64,000 nucleotides of DNA, taken from positions 1,426,001 through 1,490,000 of the forward strand of contig NZ_OY782759.1 of the NCBI RefSeq assembly GCF_963678195.1. The letters are read 5' to 3'. Shown here one piece after another: positions 17,556 to 27,100 of the stretch. The stretch comes from an uncultured Hyphomonas sp. (lineage in GTDB: Bacteria > Pseudomonadota > Alphaproteobacteria > Caulobacterales > Hyphomonadaceae). The notes under the pieces are model-generated. The model was not told the origin of the DNA. It ran no database searches and worked only from the letters and a program-made list of their open reading frames with translations. How positions within the stretch are numbered: the first letter of the stretch is position 1; each line of letters begins with the position of its first letter. Both the position numbers and the translations under genes were made by a program.

Positions 17556-20471
17556 ATGGCACAAGGTTTGACGGGGTCCAAATTCGGACACGCACTGCGC
17601 GCAAGCGCGTGCGCTCTTTCTACAATTTCACTGGTTGCAGTCGGGGCCCTTGCTCTGCCCGCAGCTGCTCAGGAACAGCAGGCCGGCCAGATCAGCGGCC
17701 GTGTGACAAATGAGGGCACCAACGCCCCGCTCACCGGTGCGCAGCTGGTGCTGGTCGAGACAGGCGCGGAGACGGCCACGCGCGATGGCGGCGCGTTCGA
17801 TCTACGCAATGTACCGGCCGGCGACTATACGCTGAAGGTCTCTTATATCGGCCTCGCTGACTTCATGGTTCCGGTGCGGGTCGATGGCGGGCAGACCGTC
17901 AACCTGAACATAGCGGTACCGGATCATATGACACTGGACCGCATCACCGTAGTCGGCCAGCGCGCGGCTCAGGCGTCTGCCCTGAACCAGCAGCGTGTGG
18001 CTGCGAATCTCTCCAATGTCGTCTCGTCCGATCAGGCTGGCCGGTTCCCGGACGCCAATGCGGCAGAAGCACTGCAGCGTGTGCCGGGTATCGCCATCAA
18101 CCGTGAGGAAAAGGGCGGTGAAGGCCGCTATATCTCTATCCGCGGACTCGATTCGGGCCTCAACAATTTCAAGCTGAACGGCATCAACGTCGCCCAGACA
18201 GACAAGGAATCGCGCCGCGTGCCGCTGGACGTGGTGCAGGCTGATGCGTTGTCGAAGATCGTCGTCAACAAGACGCTGCTGCCGGACATGGACGGCGAGG
18301 GGATCGGTGGTTCGGTGGAGCTTGAGACGGGCTCCGCCTTCGATCTCAGCGAGCGCCTGATCCGCGTCAAGCTCGAAGGCAACTATAACGACTTCGCCAG
18401 AAAGCTGGGCGGTAAAGTAGCGGCGACTTATGGCGATACGTTCGGTGCGGAAGACCAGTTTGGTGTGCTGCTCTCCGGGACATACAACAAGCGCCACACG
18501 CTTGGTTACAACAACCTGCAGGATGAGGAATACATCCCCTTCTTCGAGCAGGATGAAGGCGAGCCAATTGACTTCAGCGGCGGTAATACGCTGATCCCGT
18601 GGTGGTTCGGCCTCGGCAATTTCGACAATGAGCGCGAGAATATCGGCGGGTCCATCGCGCTCGACTATCGTGTGAACAACGCCACCAGCCTCTACCTGAA
18701 AGGTAGCTACAACAAGCTCGAAGATATCGAGCTTTCCAGCGGCTTCTTCATCATCGCGGATGACGATGAGCTTTACCAGGACGGCGAGTACAACCCGGAA
18801 GGCGGCACGGTCTATCAGGTGCGCAGCGAGTATGAAGAGTCTGTCTTCACCAATAGCACACTGACTGTTGGCGGCACGACGGCGATGGGCCAGTTCGTGT
18901 TCGACTATTCGCTCGGCTATGCCAGCGGCATCTTCGAAGAGCCGAACGATTACGAAGTCGCGTTCGAGTATGAGCTGTCCGGCCCCGTGCTTTACGACTA
19001 TTCGCAGGAGCATTTCCCGCAACCGGTCCTGACCGCGGAAGACGAGGCGGCAATCCGCGATCCGGCGAACTTCTATCTCGGCGGCAACGATATCGACCTC
19101 GATGATTCCAAGGACGAGAAATACATCGCCCAGTTCGACACGACCTACGAGCCGGCGTCCGACTGGCTGACCTTCGTGAAGGCTGGCGGCAAGTTCCAGC
19201 GCTCGGAACACTCGCTGTTTGAGGCGAACGTGCTGGAAGCCGATGGCGACCTGGCATTGCAAGGCTCCGTGTTTGAAGGCGGCTTGCTGGACACATCGGA
19301 CATTGGTTCGCCCTATGGCCAGATCCTGCGGCTGAATCCGGCTTCGGTGCGCAACTGGCGCCGTATCGGCGAGCAACTGGTGGCCGACGGTATTCTTGAA
19401 AATGAGTATGACGGCGACCCTCCGGACGAGGACAGCTACGAAGCCACCGAAGATCTCTACGCAGGTTACGTCATGGCCCGCGCGGATGTCGGCAAGTTCG
19501 AGTTCATCGGCGGGGTCCGCGTCGAATATCTCGACTTCACCACTGACGGCTTTGAAGTGATCGAGACTGAAGACGAGGAGATCGTCGCCCCGCGCAGCCG
19601 CAGCGCCGACAACACGCAAGTGCTGCCGCGCTTTCAGGTGAACTACCGCCCGTCTGACAAGCTGGTCGTGCGCGGCGCAGCGTTCACGTCGCTCGCCCGT
19701 CCGGAATTCGCATTCCTGAACGCTGCGACGGAAATCGAGATCGAGGACGACAACAGCCTTGAAGCCTTTATCGGCAACCCGGAGCTGAAGCCGGCTTATG
19801 CCTGGAACTTCGACCTTGGGGTCGAGTACTATCTCAACAGTATCGGCATGATCTCAGCCGGTGTCTTCTACAAGTCGATTGATGACTTCATCTTCACGGA
19901 TGCAGCACCGGAAGGCGAGACCACGGTTCCGGAACTGGTGGAGCGCTTCCCCGGCTACAACATCGATGTGGAAACCGTGTTCAACGGCAACAAGGCTGAG
20001 GTCTACGGGATCGAACTGGCTTACATGAATCAATTCACGAACCTCGGCGGCTTCCTCGGCGGCTTCGGCGTGTACGCCAACATGACCCTGCAGGAAACCA
20101 GCGCGGATACCGGCCTCGACGGACGGGACGATGTGCCTTTCTTCAACGCACCTGACTATGTCGGCACTGTTGCGCTGACCTATCAGAAATACGGAATCGA
20201 AGGAAACCTTGCCTACACGTTCCGCGGCGACTCGCTGGAGGAACTCGGCCCTTATCTGATCGACAAATATCAGCAGTCGTACAATACGCTGGACGGCCAG
20301 CTCCGCTACGCCGTCAACGAGAAGGCCAGCGTCTATGTAAACGCCATCGATATTCTTGATGACGGGCTGGATCCGGTGGTGAACAAGACGCTTGGCAAGG
20401 GCGGACGTTATCCGGAAGATGTGACCTTCAACGGCCGGACGGTCACTTTCGGCGTCACGCTGGAATTCTGA
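17556..20471 (+). CDS. TonB-dependent receptor with N-terminal carboxypeptidase-regulatory-like domain
   Basis: 971 residues from the ATG at 17556 (GGGAGA upstream; ATG 17550 also possible). The signal peptide ends at LPAAAQ. Residues ~45-125 form a CarboxypepD_reg-like beta-sandwich (GQISGRVTNEGTNAPLTGAQ, NVPAGDYTLKVSYIG). The plug follows (DRITVVGQRA, AAEALQRVPGIAINRE, RYISIRGLDSGLNNFKLNG, VNKTLLPDMDGEGIGGSVEL), then the barrel to TFGVTLEF. This is the Xanthomonas/Caulobacter TBDR class. The PhoX gene starts 23 bases downstream, so the pair is almost certainly one operon. A possible role is taking up something PhoX releases, or the intact phosphoester. Confidence 0.93.
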   Translation: MAQGLTGSKFGHALRASACALSTISLVAVGALALPAAAQEQQAGQISGRVTNEGTNAPLTGAQLVLVETGAETATRDGGAFDLRNVPAGDYTLKVSYIGLADFMVPVRVDGGQTVNLNIAVPDHMTLDRITVVGQRAAQASALNQQRVAANLSNVVSSDQAGRFPDANAAEALQRVPGIAINREEKGGEGRYISIRGLDSGLNNFKLNGINVAQTDKESRRVPLDVVQADALSKIVVNKTLLPDMDGEGIGGSVELETGSAFDLSERLIRVKLEGNYNDFARKLGGKVAATYGDTFGAEDQFGVLLSGTYNKRHTLGYNNLQDEEYIPFFEQDEGEPIDFSGGNTLIPWWFGLGNFDNERENIGGSIALDYRVNNATSLYLKGSYNKLEDIELSSGFFIIADDDELYQDGEYNPEGGTVYQVRSEYEESVFTNSTLTVGGTTAMGQFVFDYSLGYASGIFEEPNDYEVAFEYELSGPVLYDYSQEHFPQPVLTAEDEAAIRDPANFYLGGNDIDLDDSKDEKYIAQFDTTYEPASDWLTFVKAGGKFQRSEHSLFEANVLEADGDLALQGSVFEGGLLDTSDIGSPYGQILRLNPASVRNWRRIGEQLVADGILENEYDGDPPDEDSYEATEDLYAGYVMARADVGKFEFIGGVRVEYLDFTTDGFEVIETEDEEIVAPRSRSADNTQVLPRFQVNYRPSDKLVVRGAAFTSLARPEFAFLNAATEIEIEDDNSLEAFIGNPELKPAYAWNFDLGVEYYLNSIGMISAGVFYKSIDDFIFTDAAPEGETTVPELVERFPGYNIDVETVFNGNKAEVYGIELAYMNQFTNLGGFLGGFGVYANMTLQETSADTGLDGRDDVPFFNAPDYVGTVALTYQKYGIEGNLAYTFRGDSLEELGPYLIDKYQQSYNTLDGQLRYAVNEKASVYVNAIDILDDGLDPVVNKTLGKGGRYPEDVTFNGRTVTFGVTLEF

Positions 20472-20494
20472 TCCTACAGCAAGGAGCACCCTCT

Positions 20495-22399
20495 ATGCGC
20501 ATCTCGAATGATCGCGGCCTTTCGAGACCTTATGTAAAACGGACTGAGGCTGCCCCGCTGGGCAGCCTCATTTCCCGCCGGGCCATGCTTCTGGGTATGG
20601 GCGCTGGTGTGGCTGGGCTCGCCGCCTGTCGCTCTGTGCCCGGCCCACCCGGCGACACAGCAAGCCCCTCCAGCCTTGGCTTCGAAGAAATCAAGCTGTT
20701 GCGTACGCCCGGCGAAGTGATGCCGCCAGGCTACCAGTCTGATTTCATCATCCGTTGGGGCGACGCCTTGTTTGAAGGCGTCCCGGATTTTGATCCGCAG
20801 ACCCTGACCGCCGCCGATGCGGAACAGCGCTTCGGCATCAACAATGATTTCCTCGCCTTCCTGCCAATCGAAGGCGAACCGAACCGTGGCTTGCTGTGGG
20901 CCAATCACGAATACCCGAACCCGCACCTGATGTGGCCCGGACTGACCGAAGCCAATATGGCCAGGACAATGACCGCCACCCAGGTGGAGGTGACCATGGC
21001 CAGCGTCGGCGGGTCGGTCGTCGAACTCGCCCGCGAGCGCGGCGTATGGACCCCCGTACTCAGCCGCCGTTACAATCGGCGTATAACGGCCAGCACACCC
21101 ATGCGCATTTCCGGCCCGGCTGCGGGACATGAGAAGATGCGCACAGGGTATGATCCAACCGGCACGAAAGCGCTCGGCACCCTCTCCAACTGCAATGGAG
21201 GCGTGACCCCATGGGGCACGATCCTCACCTGCGAAGAAGGCGCAGCGTGGATATTCAGCGGCAGCCCGGCTGGCTTGCCAGATGAAGCCCTGCTGAAGCG
21301 CTATTATTACGATGAACCGGAAAATGACCGTTGGAGTTGGTCACGCGTCGCACCGCGTTTCTCTCTCGCGAATGAACCCAATGAACCGAACCGGTTTGAG
21401 TGGGTGGTGGAGATCGATCCGTCTGACCCGGACTCCACGCCGGTTAAACGCACCGCGCTGGGCCGGTTCGCGCATGAAGGCGCCAGCACGACCCTGGCGC
21501 CGGATGGACGCGTCGTCGTCTATCTTGGGGACGATTGGGAATTCGAATACTGCTACCGTTTCGTCAGCACACATCCTGTCCGGCCGGGCGGAGCAAAAGC
21601 CAACCGGGATATCCTGGACGAGGGCGTGCTGTCTGTCGCCAGGTTCAGTGAAGATGGCCGCCTCGAATGGGTGCCCCTGATCTTCGGCGAAGGGCCTTTG
21701 ACGCCGGATAACGGGTTTCACTCCCAGGCCGATGTTCTGATCAACACACGGGGCGCGGCAGACCTTCTGGGTGCAACACCGATGGACTCCCCGGAAGGCT
21801 TTTCGCCGAACCCGGTGACCGGGACAGTCATCATTGCGCTCTCCAGCAACGCCTACCGGGAAGAGACGGACGCCGCAAATCCACGCGCACACAACCGGTA
21901 TGGGCACTTGCTGGAACTGGCACCCCCCGTAACAGCAGATGGCCCCGACCATGCTGCCGACGTATTCTTATGGGAGGTGCTGGCACTTTGCGGCGACCCG
22001 GAGGACCCGGCGCTGCAGGCACGCTATCATCCGGACACAAGCGCCAGCGGATGGTTTACCGATCCGGACAATATCGGCTTCGACATGCGGGGCCGGCTTT
22101 GGGTCTGTACCGACGGCGTGCAGCCCACCGGGCATGACGGGCTTTACGCCATGGATTTGAAGGGTGACGGCCGGGCCCTGCCCAAGCTGTTCTACGCCCC
22201 TCCTGCCGGCGCCGAATGCTGCAGCCCGACCTTTGTTGATGCTGGCCGCACGCTCTTCCTGGGCGTCCAGCATCCCGGTGAGGGCGCAAAGTCGCTGTCA
22301 GACGTGCCGACACTCTGGCCCGACTTTGACCCTGCAATGCCCCCGAGGCCTTCCATTGTCGCGATTACGCGTCGGGATGGCGATATAGTGGGAAGCTGA
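20495..22399 (+). CDS. phoX: PhoX-family alkaline phosphatase (DUF839), Tat lipoprotein
   Basis: 634 residues; AAGGAG sits about 10 bases before the ATG. The N-terminus has a twin-arginine motif (SRRAMLLGMG) followed by a lipobox ending GLAAC, so the folded enzyme should be exported by Tat and lipid-anchored. The body matches the PhoX/DUF839 propeller: LLWANHEYPNP, NCNGGVTPWGTILTCEE, RFAHEGAS, YLGDDWEFEYCYRFV, DNIGFDMRGRLWVCTDG. PhoX is a Ca/Fe-dependent phosphomonoesterase that frees phosphate from organophosphates. It is cotranscribed with the upstream TBDR. No clear Pho box is seen before that TBDR. Confidence 0.92.
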   Translation: MRISNDRGLSRPYVKRTEAAPLGSLISRRAMLLGMGAGVAGLAACRSVPGPPGDTASPSSLGFEEIKLLRTPGEVMPPGYQSDFIIRWGDALFEGVPDFDPQTLTAADAEQRFGINNDFLAFLPIEGEPNRGLLWANHEYPNPHLMWPGLTEANMARTMTATQVEVTMASVGGSVVELARERGVWTPVLSRRYNRRITASTPMRISGPAAGHEKMRTGYDPTGTKALGTLSNCNGGVTPWGTILTCEEGAAWIFSGSPAGLPDEALLKRYYYDEPENDRWSWSRVAPRFSLANEPNEPNRFEWVVEIDPSDPDSTPVKRTALGRFAHEGASTTLAPDGRVVVYLGDDWEFEYCYRFVSTHPVRPGGAKANRDILDEGVLSVARFSEDGRLEWVPLIFGEGPLTPDNGFHSQADVLINTRGAADLLGATPMDSPEGFSPNPVTGTVIIALSSNAYREETDAANPRAHNRYGHLLELAPPVTADGPDHAADVFLWEVLALCGDPEDPALQARYHPDTSASGWFTDPDNIGFDMRGRLWVCTDGVQPTGHDGLYAMDLKGDGRALPKLFYAPPAGAECCSPTFVDAGRTLFLGVQHPGEGAKSLSDVPTLWPDFDPAMPPRPSIVAITRRDGDIVGS

Positions 22400-22557
22400 C
22401 AGTATCTGCGTGTTGCCGACGAAATTGACTCCCATTCGGCTACAGTTTCTGAATCGGGCAACGCTCAAAGAGACCCAGCTGAAAGTTTCATTAGGGCCAA
22501 TCCCGGTCACCGACACGACCTCAGCCGAATGTCTTTTTTTGCGCCTATTCAGTCTGA

Positions 22558-24093
22558 TCAAGCCAGGCCTGGCCTGCGTCGATCGATTGTGAGCTGATGG
22601 CGAGGATGAGTGATCGCAACCGGATCAAGCACGCTGTCCACAATGCGTATGCTGGCGTCAAGACGGTCTCGGGAGAGGTCGCAGAGTAGGTAACCGTTGT
22701 GCCGGTTCTCGAAATAGAAGGGGTGGCCGAGGCTCTGGTAGAAATCGCTCTCTGCGGCATGGCGTTGGTCACCGCCGCCGCCCGAGGAAATGGCACCAAC
22801 TACCAGTTCGCTTGCGAACGGCTCTGCGCCCGGCACGTCTGACAGGCCGCTCGCATAGAAGGCGTGGATGTCGCCGCCGAGGAAAACCGTGCCGGGCAGG
22901 CCCTTCGATTTCACCAGGTCGAACAGGCGCGCGCGGGCCGCCGGATAGGCGGTCCAGCGATCCGAGCTGTAATGGGGCGCGCCCTCGATTGTACGCAGAT
23001 AGGAGGTCATCTGTGTCGTCTGAGTGATGAAGTTCCAGGCCGCGCCTGAGACGCCGAAACCGCGGCCCAGCCAGGTTTCCTGCGGCTCGCCCAGCATTGT
23101 GCGGGCGGGATCTGAGGCATCGCAGGTGACCCAACCGGGTGTTTCGCCACCCGGGCCCCGGCAGGGGTGATCTGAACGATACTGGCGCGTGTCGAGCAGG
23201 TCGAACTGTGCGAGGTCACCGAAGACGGCGCGTTGGTAGAGTTGCATCGCTCCGTCGGGGCCTGGGCGAGCTCGCCGGCGGATGGGCATGTGCTCATAAT
23301 AGGCCTGATAGGCGGCGCGGCGGCGGGCCGCCCAGCTTGTCGCGGTGTGGCCCTCCGGCGTATGCCCATCGCGGTAATCGTTCAGCACTTCATGATCGTC
23401 CCAGATGACGAGCCAGGGCGCGACAGCGTGGGCGGCCTGCAGGTGTGGGTCGGTTTTGACTGCTGCGTGATAGGCGCGATAGCTCTTCAGGTCATTGGCT
23501 TCCGGCGCTGGCATACGTCGGACCGGCATGGTCCAGGGAGTTTCATAAATATAGTCGCCGACATGAAGGATGAGGTCGGGCGCCTGCTCGGCCATGTCGC
23601 GGTATGCACCATAATAGCCGACCGAATAGCTCTGGCAGCTGGCCACGGCGAAGCGTAACCGGTCCAGAGGGGAGCCGATGAACGGCGAGGTGCGCGTACG
23701 GCCTGTGGGGCTGACAGCGTCGCCGGTGTGGAACCGATAGAAATAGTCTCTCCCGGCCCGGAGACCACCAACTTCCACATGAACGCTGTGCGCCATTGCG
23801 GGGCGCGCAAGCGCGCGACCGGACTGGGCGATGCGGCTGAAATCCTCGGTCTCGCTGACCTCCCAGCCCACAGCGATATCGCCCTGCAGCACGTCATCCT
23901 CGAACGGCGCAGGCGCAAGCCGGGTCCAGAGTACGAATCCATCGGCCAGCGGATCGCCGGAGGCAACGCCCAGTGTGAAAGGATAGGCATCGAAGCGCGT
24001 TCGTCCTGCCGGGAGGCTCTGGCAGCCTGCGAGAAAGAGCCCTGATGACAGGGCCGATCTGAGAAGCCAGCGGCGGTCGAAGTTCTGGGACAT
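22558..24093 (-). CDS. phoD: PhoD-family alkaline phosphatase, Tat lipoprotein
   Basis: 511 residues. The start has a twin-arginine-like DRRWLLRS and a lipobox LAGC. A PhoD N-terminal Fn3-like domain (TLGVASGDPLADGFVLWTRL) precedes the metallophosphatase domain: FAVASCQSYSVGYY, LILHVGDYIYETPW, WLVIWDDHEVLNDY, GTVFLGGDIHAFYASGL. PhoD cleaves phosphomonoesters and some phosphodiesters (for example teichoic-acid-like polymers in Gram-positives) with Ca/Fe. It is the second gene after the TBDR at 26332, 76 bases apart, on the same strand. It converges with phoX. Confidence 0.93.
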   Translation of the reverse strand: MSQNFDRRWLLRSALSSGLFLAGCQSLPAGRTRFDAYPFTLGVASGDPLADGFVLWTRLAPAPFEDDVLQGDIAVGWEVSETEDFSRIAQSGRALARPAMAHSVHVEVGGLRAGRDYFYRFHTGDAVSPTGRTRTSPFIGSPLDRLRFAVASCQSYSVGYYGAYRDMAEQAPDLILHVGDYIYETPWTMPVRRMPAPEANDLKSYRAYHAAVKTDPHLQAAHAVAPWLVIWDDHEVLNDYRDGHTPEGHTATSWAARRRAAYQAYYEHMPIRRRARPGPDGAMQLYQRAVFGDLAQFDLLDTRQYRSDHPCRGPGGETPGWVTCDASDPARTMLGEPQETWLGRGFGVSGAAWNFITQTTQMTSYLRTIEGAPHYSSDRWTAYPAARARLFDLVKSKGLPGTVFLGGDIHAFYASGLSDVPGAEPFASELVVGAISSGGGGDQRHAAESDFYQSLGHPFYFENRHNGYLLCDLSRDRLDASIRIVDSVLDPVAITHPRHQLTIDRRRPGLA

Positions 24094-24120
24094 GGCGCGG
24101 TCCTTTTGATGTCGGTGAGA

Positions 24121-24150
24121 GGCGGGCCGGAGCCCGCCCCTCCGGAGGGG
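24121..24150 (-). other. Tandem hairpins between TBDR and phoD
   Basis: GGCGGGC-CGGA-GCCCGCC (7-bp stem, 4-base loop) runs into the 14-bp palindrome CCCCTCCGGAGGGG. Both lie in the 76-base gap between the TBDR stop and the phoD start. No T-run follows. They probably act in mRNA processing or attenuation. Confidence 0.55.
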
Positions 24151-24169
24151 GGAATCTCCTGATTGAAGA

Positions 24170-26332
24170 TCAGTAGGAGGCGGTCAGGCGCACGCCGTAA
24201 AGACGGGGCGGGCCAAGCACTTCCGCGTCGACGATAAAGTTCGACGGGATCTGGACATATTCCTCATCGAATAGGTTCGAGCCGAACAGCTCCACCTGCC
24301 AGCGATCGTCGGCGCTGCGCAGGCCGACAACGGCGTTGAACAGGCCATATTCCTCGACACTGAGGTCAGGCTCGTTTCCGGCACCGGAGAAGTACTGGCC
24401 AGTCCAGCCATAATTGGCGTTGGCAAATAATTCCGTCTTGCCATCTAGGACCGGGTACCATCCCTGGGCGGCGATGGAGTACTGGTTCTCGGGCGAATTG
24501 CCGAGGCGGTTTCCGGTATTGCCGGCCGATCCCGGGATTTCAAAGCTGTTAAACTCGGTGTTGAGATAGCCATAGGTGGCGTCGATGCTGAAATAGTCGC
24601 TGAGCTGCCAGCCGGCTTCGAACTCGATGCCCTGGATCGTGGCGTCGGCGGCGTTCTCCACCGTGCCGAAGAAGGTGAGGCGGTTGAACACGAATTCCTG
24701 CTTGCCCTCATAGCTCTGGTCGAAAGCGGTGACATTGAGATATCCGCGCCCATCAGCGAACACAGTGCGCGCGCCGATCTCAAAGGATTTGATCTTTTCT
24801 TCGTCGAAGGGCTGCTCGAATTCCGCCAGACTGTCATCGGTGGTGTTGAAGCCACCAGCGGTGAAGCCCTCGGAGTAAGAGCCGTAGAGGGTCAGGTTAT
24901 CATTCGGGCGCCAGGTGAGCACCGCCCGCGGGGTGACGGCATCGAAATCCTTGCTCAGCCCCTGAGCGTTGAAGTTGGCGCTGGCATTGTTGAGGTTGCG
25001 ATAATCGAGTGAGCCGGTCCGCTCCTCGAAAGTGTAGCGCAGGCCGCCGGAGAGTTCGAGCGTGGGCGTCAATTCGTAGGTCGCGTCGGCGTAGACCGCA
25101 TAAGCATCGGTTTCCGCGCCCTGGAAGTAGATTTCGCTCAGGGTCACGGCACCCGTGCCGGCGGCGCGGCGCTGGCGGAATGTGGCGGCCTCGGAATCTT
25201 CGCCGAGATAGTAGACCCCGGCGATGAAATTGAGCGGGCCGTCATAATCGCTGGTGAAGCGGAATTCCTGGGACCAGGTCTGCGGCTTCTCGATTTCGGT
25301 GTTCACCTGCTGAAAGCCGAAGGGCAACAGCGCGAAGTTCAGGCCATTGAAGCTGAAATCCTCGCGGGCATCCGACCGGCGGTAGCCCGTGATCGACAGG
25401 AACTCGCCTGCATCGGTCTTGTAGGACGCGCGAAGCGACAGGCCGAAGATGTCGCGCTCGAAGGCTTGCGGCACGCCGACGGCCGAAGTGCGGCGGTCGC
25501 CATCATCAGAGATTTCAATCGCGGAAATCGTGCGACCGGAGTTCTCGTCATGCTGGTAATCGGCCGACAGAACCGCGTCGAGCTGGGCATTCGGTGCCCA
25601 GCGGAGCGCACCGCGCATGCCCGTGGCGTTGAAACCGTTCTGCTCCTGGCCTGTGAGAATGTCGTGGCCATAGCCGTCACGATCCTCATAAGACACCGAA
25701 AATTTGCCGGCCAGACTATCCGTAATAGGACCATTGATCGCGCCGCGCGCTTCGAATGCGCTGAGGTTTCCGAAGCCGATCTGCCCCTTGGCGGTGAATT
25801 CATCGAATGACGGTTCAGCCGTGCGCAGGATGATCGCGCCGGAAGCAACGTTGCGACCGAAGAACGTGCCCTGCGGGCCGCGAAGCACCTCAACGCTCTG
25901 AAGATCGAACAGGTCGATATCGCCTGCGCTTGGACGAGGAATGAAAACCTCGTCGATGAAAACAGCGACCGGCTCATTGGTGCCGAGCGCGCCCAGCGTG
26001 TTAGCGCCGCCACGGATTGCGAAGATCGGCTGGGTGTCAGAGAAATTGGTGGCGAGGAAGTTCGGGGTGACGCGGGAGATGTCGGTAATGGAGTCGATGT
26101 CGAAGTCTTCCAGCGCCTCGGCAGAAAAGGCGGTGATAGCGGCTGGCGTGTCCTGCAAAGTGGTCTCGCGCTTCAGTGCTGTGATCACGACCGGCTGGAT
26201 GCGGAGAGTAGTCTCGTCTTTCGCGGCGACATCGACTGCTTCCGCCTCCTGTGCGGTGGCCAGCGGCGCGGAAAATAACAGGGCGATGAAGCTTGCGGCG
26301 CTGAGCGCGGCGAAGCGGTTGTTGGCAGGCAT
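24170..26332 (-). CDS. TonB-dependent receptor
   Basis: 720 residues from the ATG at 26332, preceded by GAGGGG; upstream in-frame starts lack a signal peptide. Signal peptide LSAASFIALLFSAPLATAQ. Plug: VVITALKRETTLQDTPAAIT, IFAIRGGANTLGALG, VEVLRGPQGTFFGRNVASGA. The barrel ends YGVRLTASY. It is closely similar along its length to the STN-bearing receptor at 28174, which shares the RVTPNF, TQPIFAIRGG and RGPQGTFFGRNVA motifs. It heads the TBDR-phoD unit and is divergent from fecI at 26569, so FecI may activate it. The ligand is unknown; sequence is not of the siderophore class. Confidence 0.92.
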   Translation of the reverse strand: MPANNRFAALSAASFIALLFSAPLATAQEAEAVDVAAKDETTLRIQPVVITALKRETTLQDTPAAITAFSAEALEDFDIDSITDISRVTPNFLATNFSDTQPIFAIRGGANTLGALGTNEPVAVFIDEVFIPRPSAGDIDLFDLQSVEVLRGPQGTFFGRNVASGAIILRTAEPSFDEFTAKGQIGFGNLSAFEARGAINGPITDSLAGKFSVSYEDRDGYGHDILTGQEQNGFNATGMRGALRWAPNAQLDAVLSADYQHDENSGRTISAIEISDDGDRRTSAVGVPQAFERDIFGLSLRASYKTDAGEFLSITGYRRSDAREDFSFNGLNFALLPFGFQQVNTEIEKPQTWSQEFRFTSDYDGPLNFIAGVYYLGEDSEAATFRQRRAAGTGAVTLSEIYFQGAETDAYAVYADATYELTPTLELSGGLRYTFEERTGSLDYRNLNNASANFNAQGLSKDFDAVTPRAVLTWRPNDNLTLYGSYSEGFTAGGFNTTDDSLAEFEQPFDEEKIKSFEIGARTVFADGRGYLNVTAFDQSYEGKQEFVFNRLTFFGTVENAADATIQGIEFEAGWQLSDYFSIDATYGYLNTEFNSFEIPGSAGNTGNRLGNSPENQYSIAAQGWYPVLDGKTELFANANYGWTGQYFSGAGNEPDLSVEEYGLFNAVVGLRSADDRWQVELFGSNLFDEEYVQIPSNFIVDAEVLGPPRLYGVRLTASY

Positions 26333-26568
26333 GGTGTTCCCCTCGAATGAAACCCGATTGATCTGGCGCGGGATGGCAAAGCGAGGGGGGCGCACCGTTT
26401 CCCGCCTCACGAATGGGGAGAGGCCTGCGACCGCGCAAATTGGTTACCGATTCATAAAAATTTCACATTGTAGCGGCCGGGCCGAACTTTTTCGTAGCCA
26501 GATTGGTTGCGCCGATGCCTCTTGATAATCATGGACAGGCAAGCGCGACCAGCAGGCAGTAAAGACAC

Positions 26569-27096
26569 ATGGTGGAACAAGACGACGAGACGCCCGGGCG
26601 TGCCGCTTCGCCCGAGGAGTTGTTCCGGGCCTATGGACCGGTCCTGCGCCGTTACCTTGTCTCGCGTACTGGCAATGAAGCCGACGCTAATGACCTCGCT
26701 CAGGAAGCCTTTATCCGCTTTTCGCAGGTGCCCGATGCCGAAGCGATCGAGAATCCTCAAGCCTACCTCTTCCGGATCGCGGCAAATCTCGCGGGAAAAT
26801 TCCTCAAGTCCCGCGGCTCACAGCCGCGCGTGGTTGATCTCGATGATGTGGCCGAAACCGCAGAGGCAAGCGACGGCGATACCTTCGAGCGCGCCATTGA
26901 GGCCCGCTCAGCGATCGCGAAGCTGGACCAAATCCTCGGGCAGCTGCCACCGCTTTATCGCGCCGTCATTCTGCTCAGGAAGCGCGACGGTCACAGCCAT
27001 GCCGAAATTGCGGAAAAACTCGGAATCTCAACGCACACCGTGCACCACTATTTGACGAAGGCGCTTGCGCGGTGCCGCGAAGACTGGACGGAATAA
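26569..27096 (+). CDS. ECF sigma factor, FecI-like
   Basis: 175 residues. Region 2 is visible as YGPVLRRYLVSRTGNEADANDLAQEAFIRF and region 4 as LPPLYRAVILLRKRDGHSHAE, then GISTHTVHHYLTKAL. This is the FecI group of extracytoplasmic sigma factors, which respond to an outer-membrane transducer through a FecR protein. The stop is 4 bases before fecR, so they are cotranscribed. A TGATAAT half of a Fur-like site sits at 26523-26529, but its other half is poor. It is divergent from the TBDR at 26332. Confidence 0.92.
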   Translation: MVEQDDETPGRAASPEELFRAYGPVLRRYLVSRTGNEADANDLAQEAFIRFSQVPDAEAIENPQAYLFRIAANLAGKFLKSRGSQPRVVDLDDVAETAEASDGDTFERAIEARSAIAKLDQILGQLPPLYRAVILLRKRDGHSHAEIAEKLGISTHTVHHYLTKALARCREDWTE

Positions 27097-27100
27097 GACA

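Noticed and set aside
17802-19619. A 605-codon open frame on the minus strand
   Set aside because: It lies wholly inside the plus-strand TBDR, which has full family signatures. It is a mirror frame caused by GC-rich codon use.
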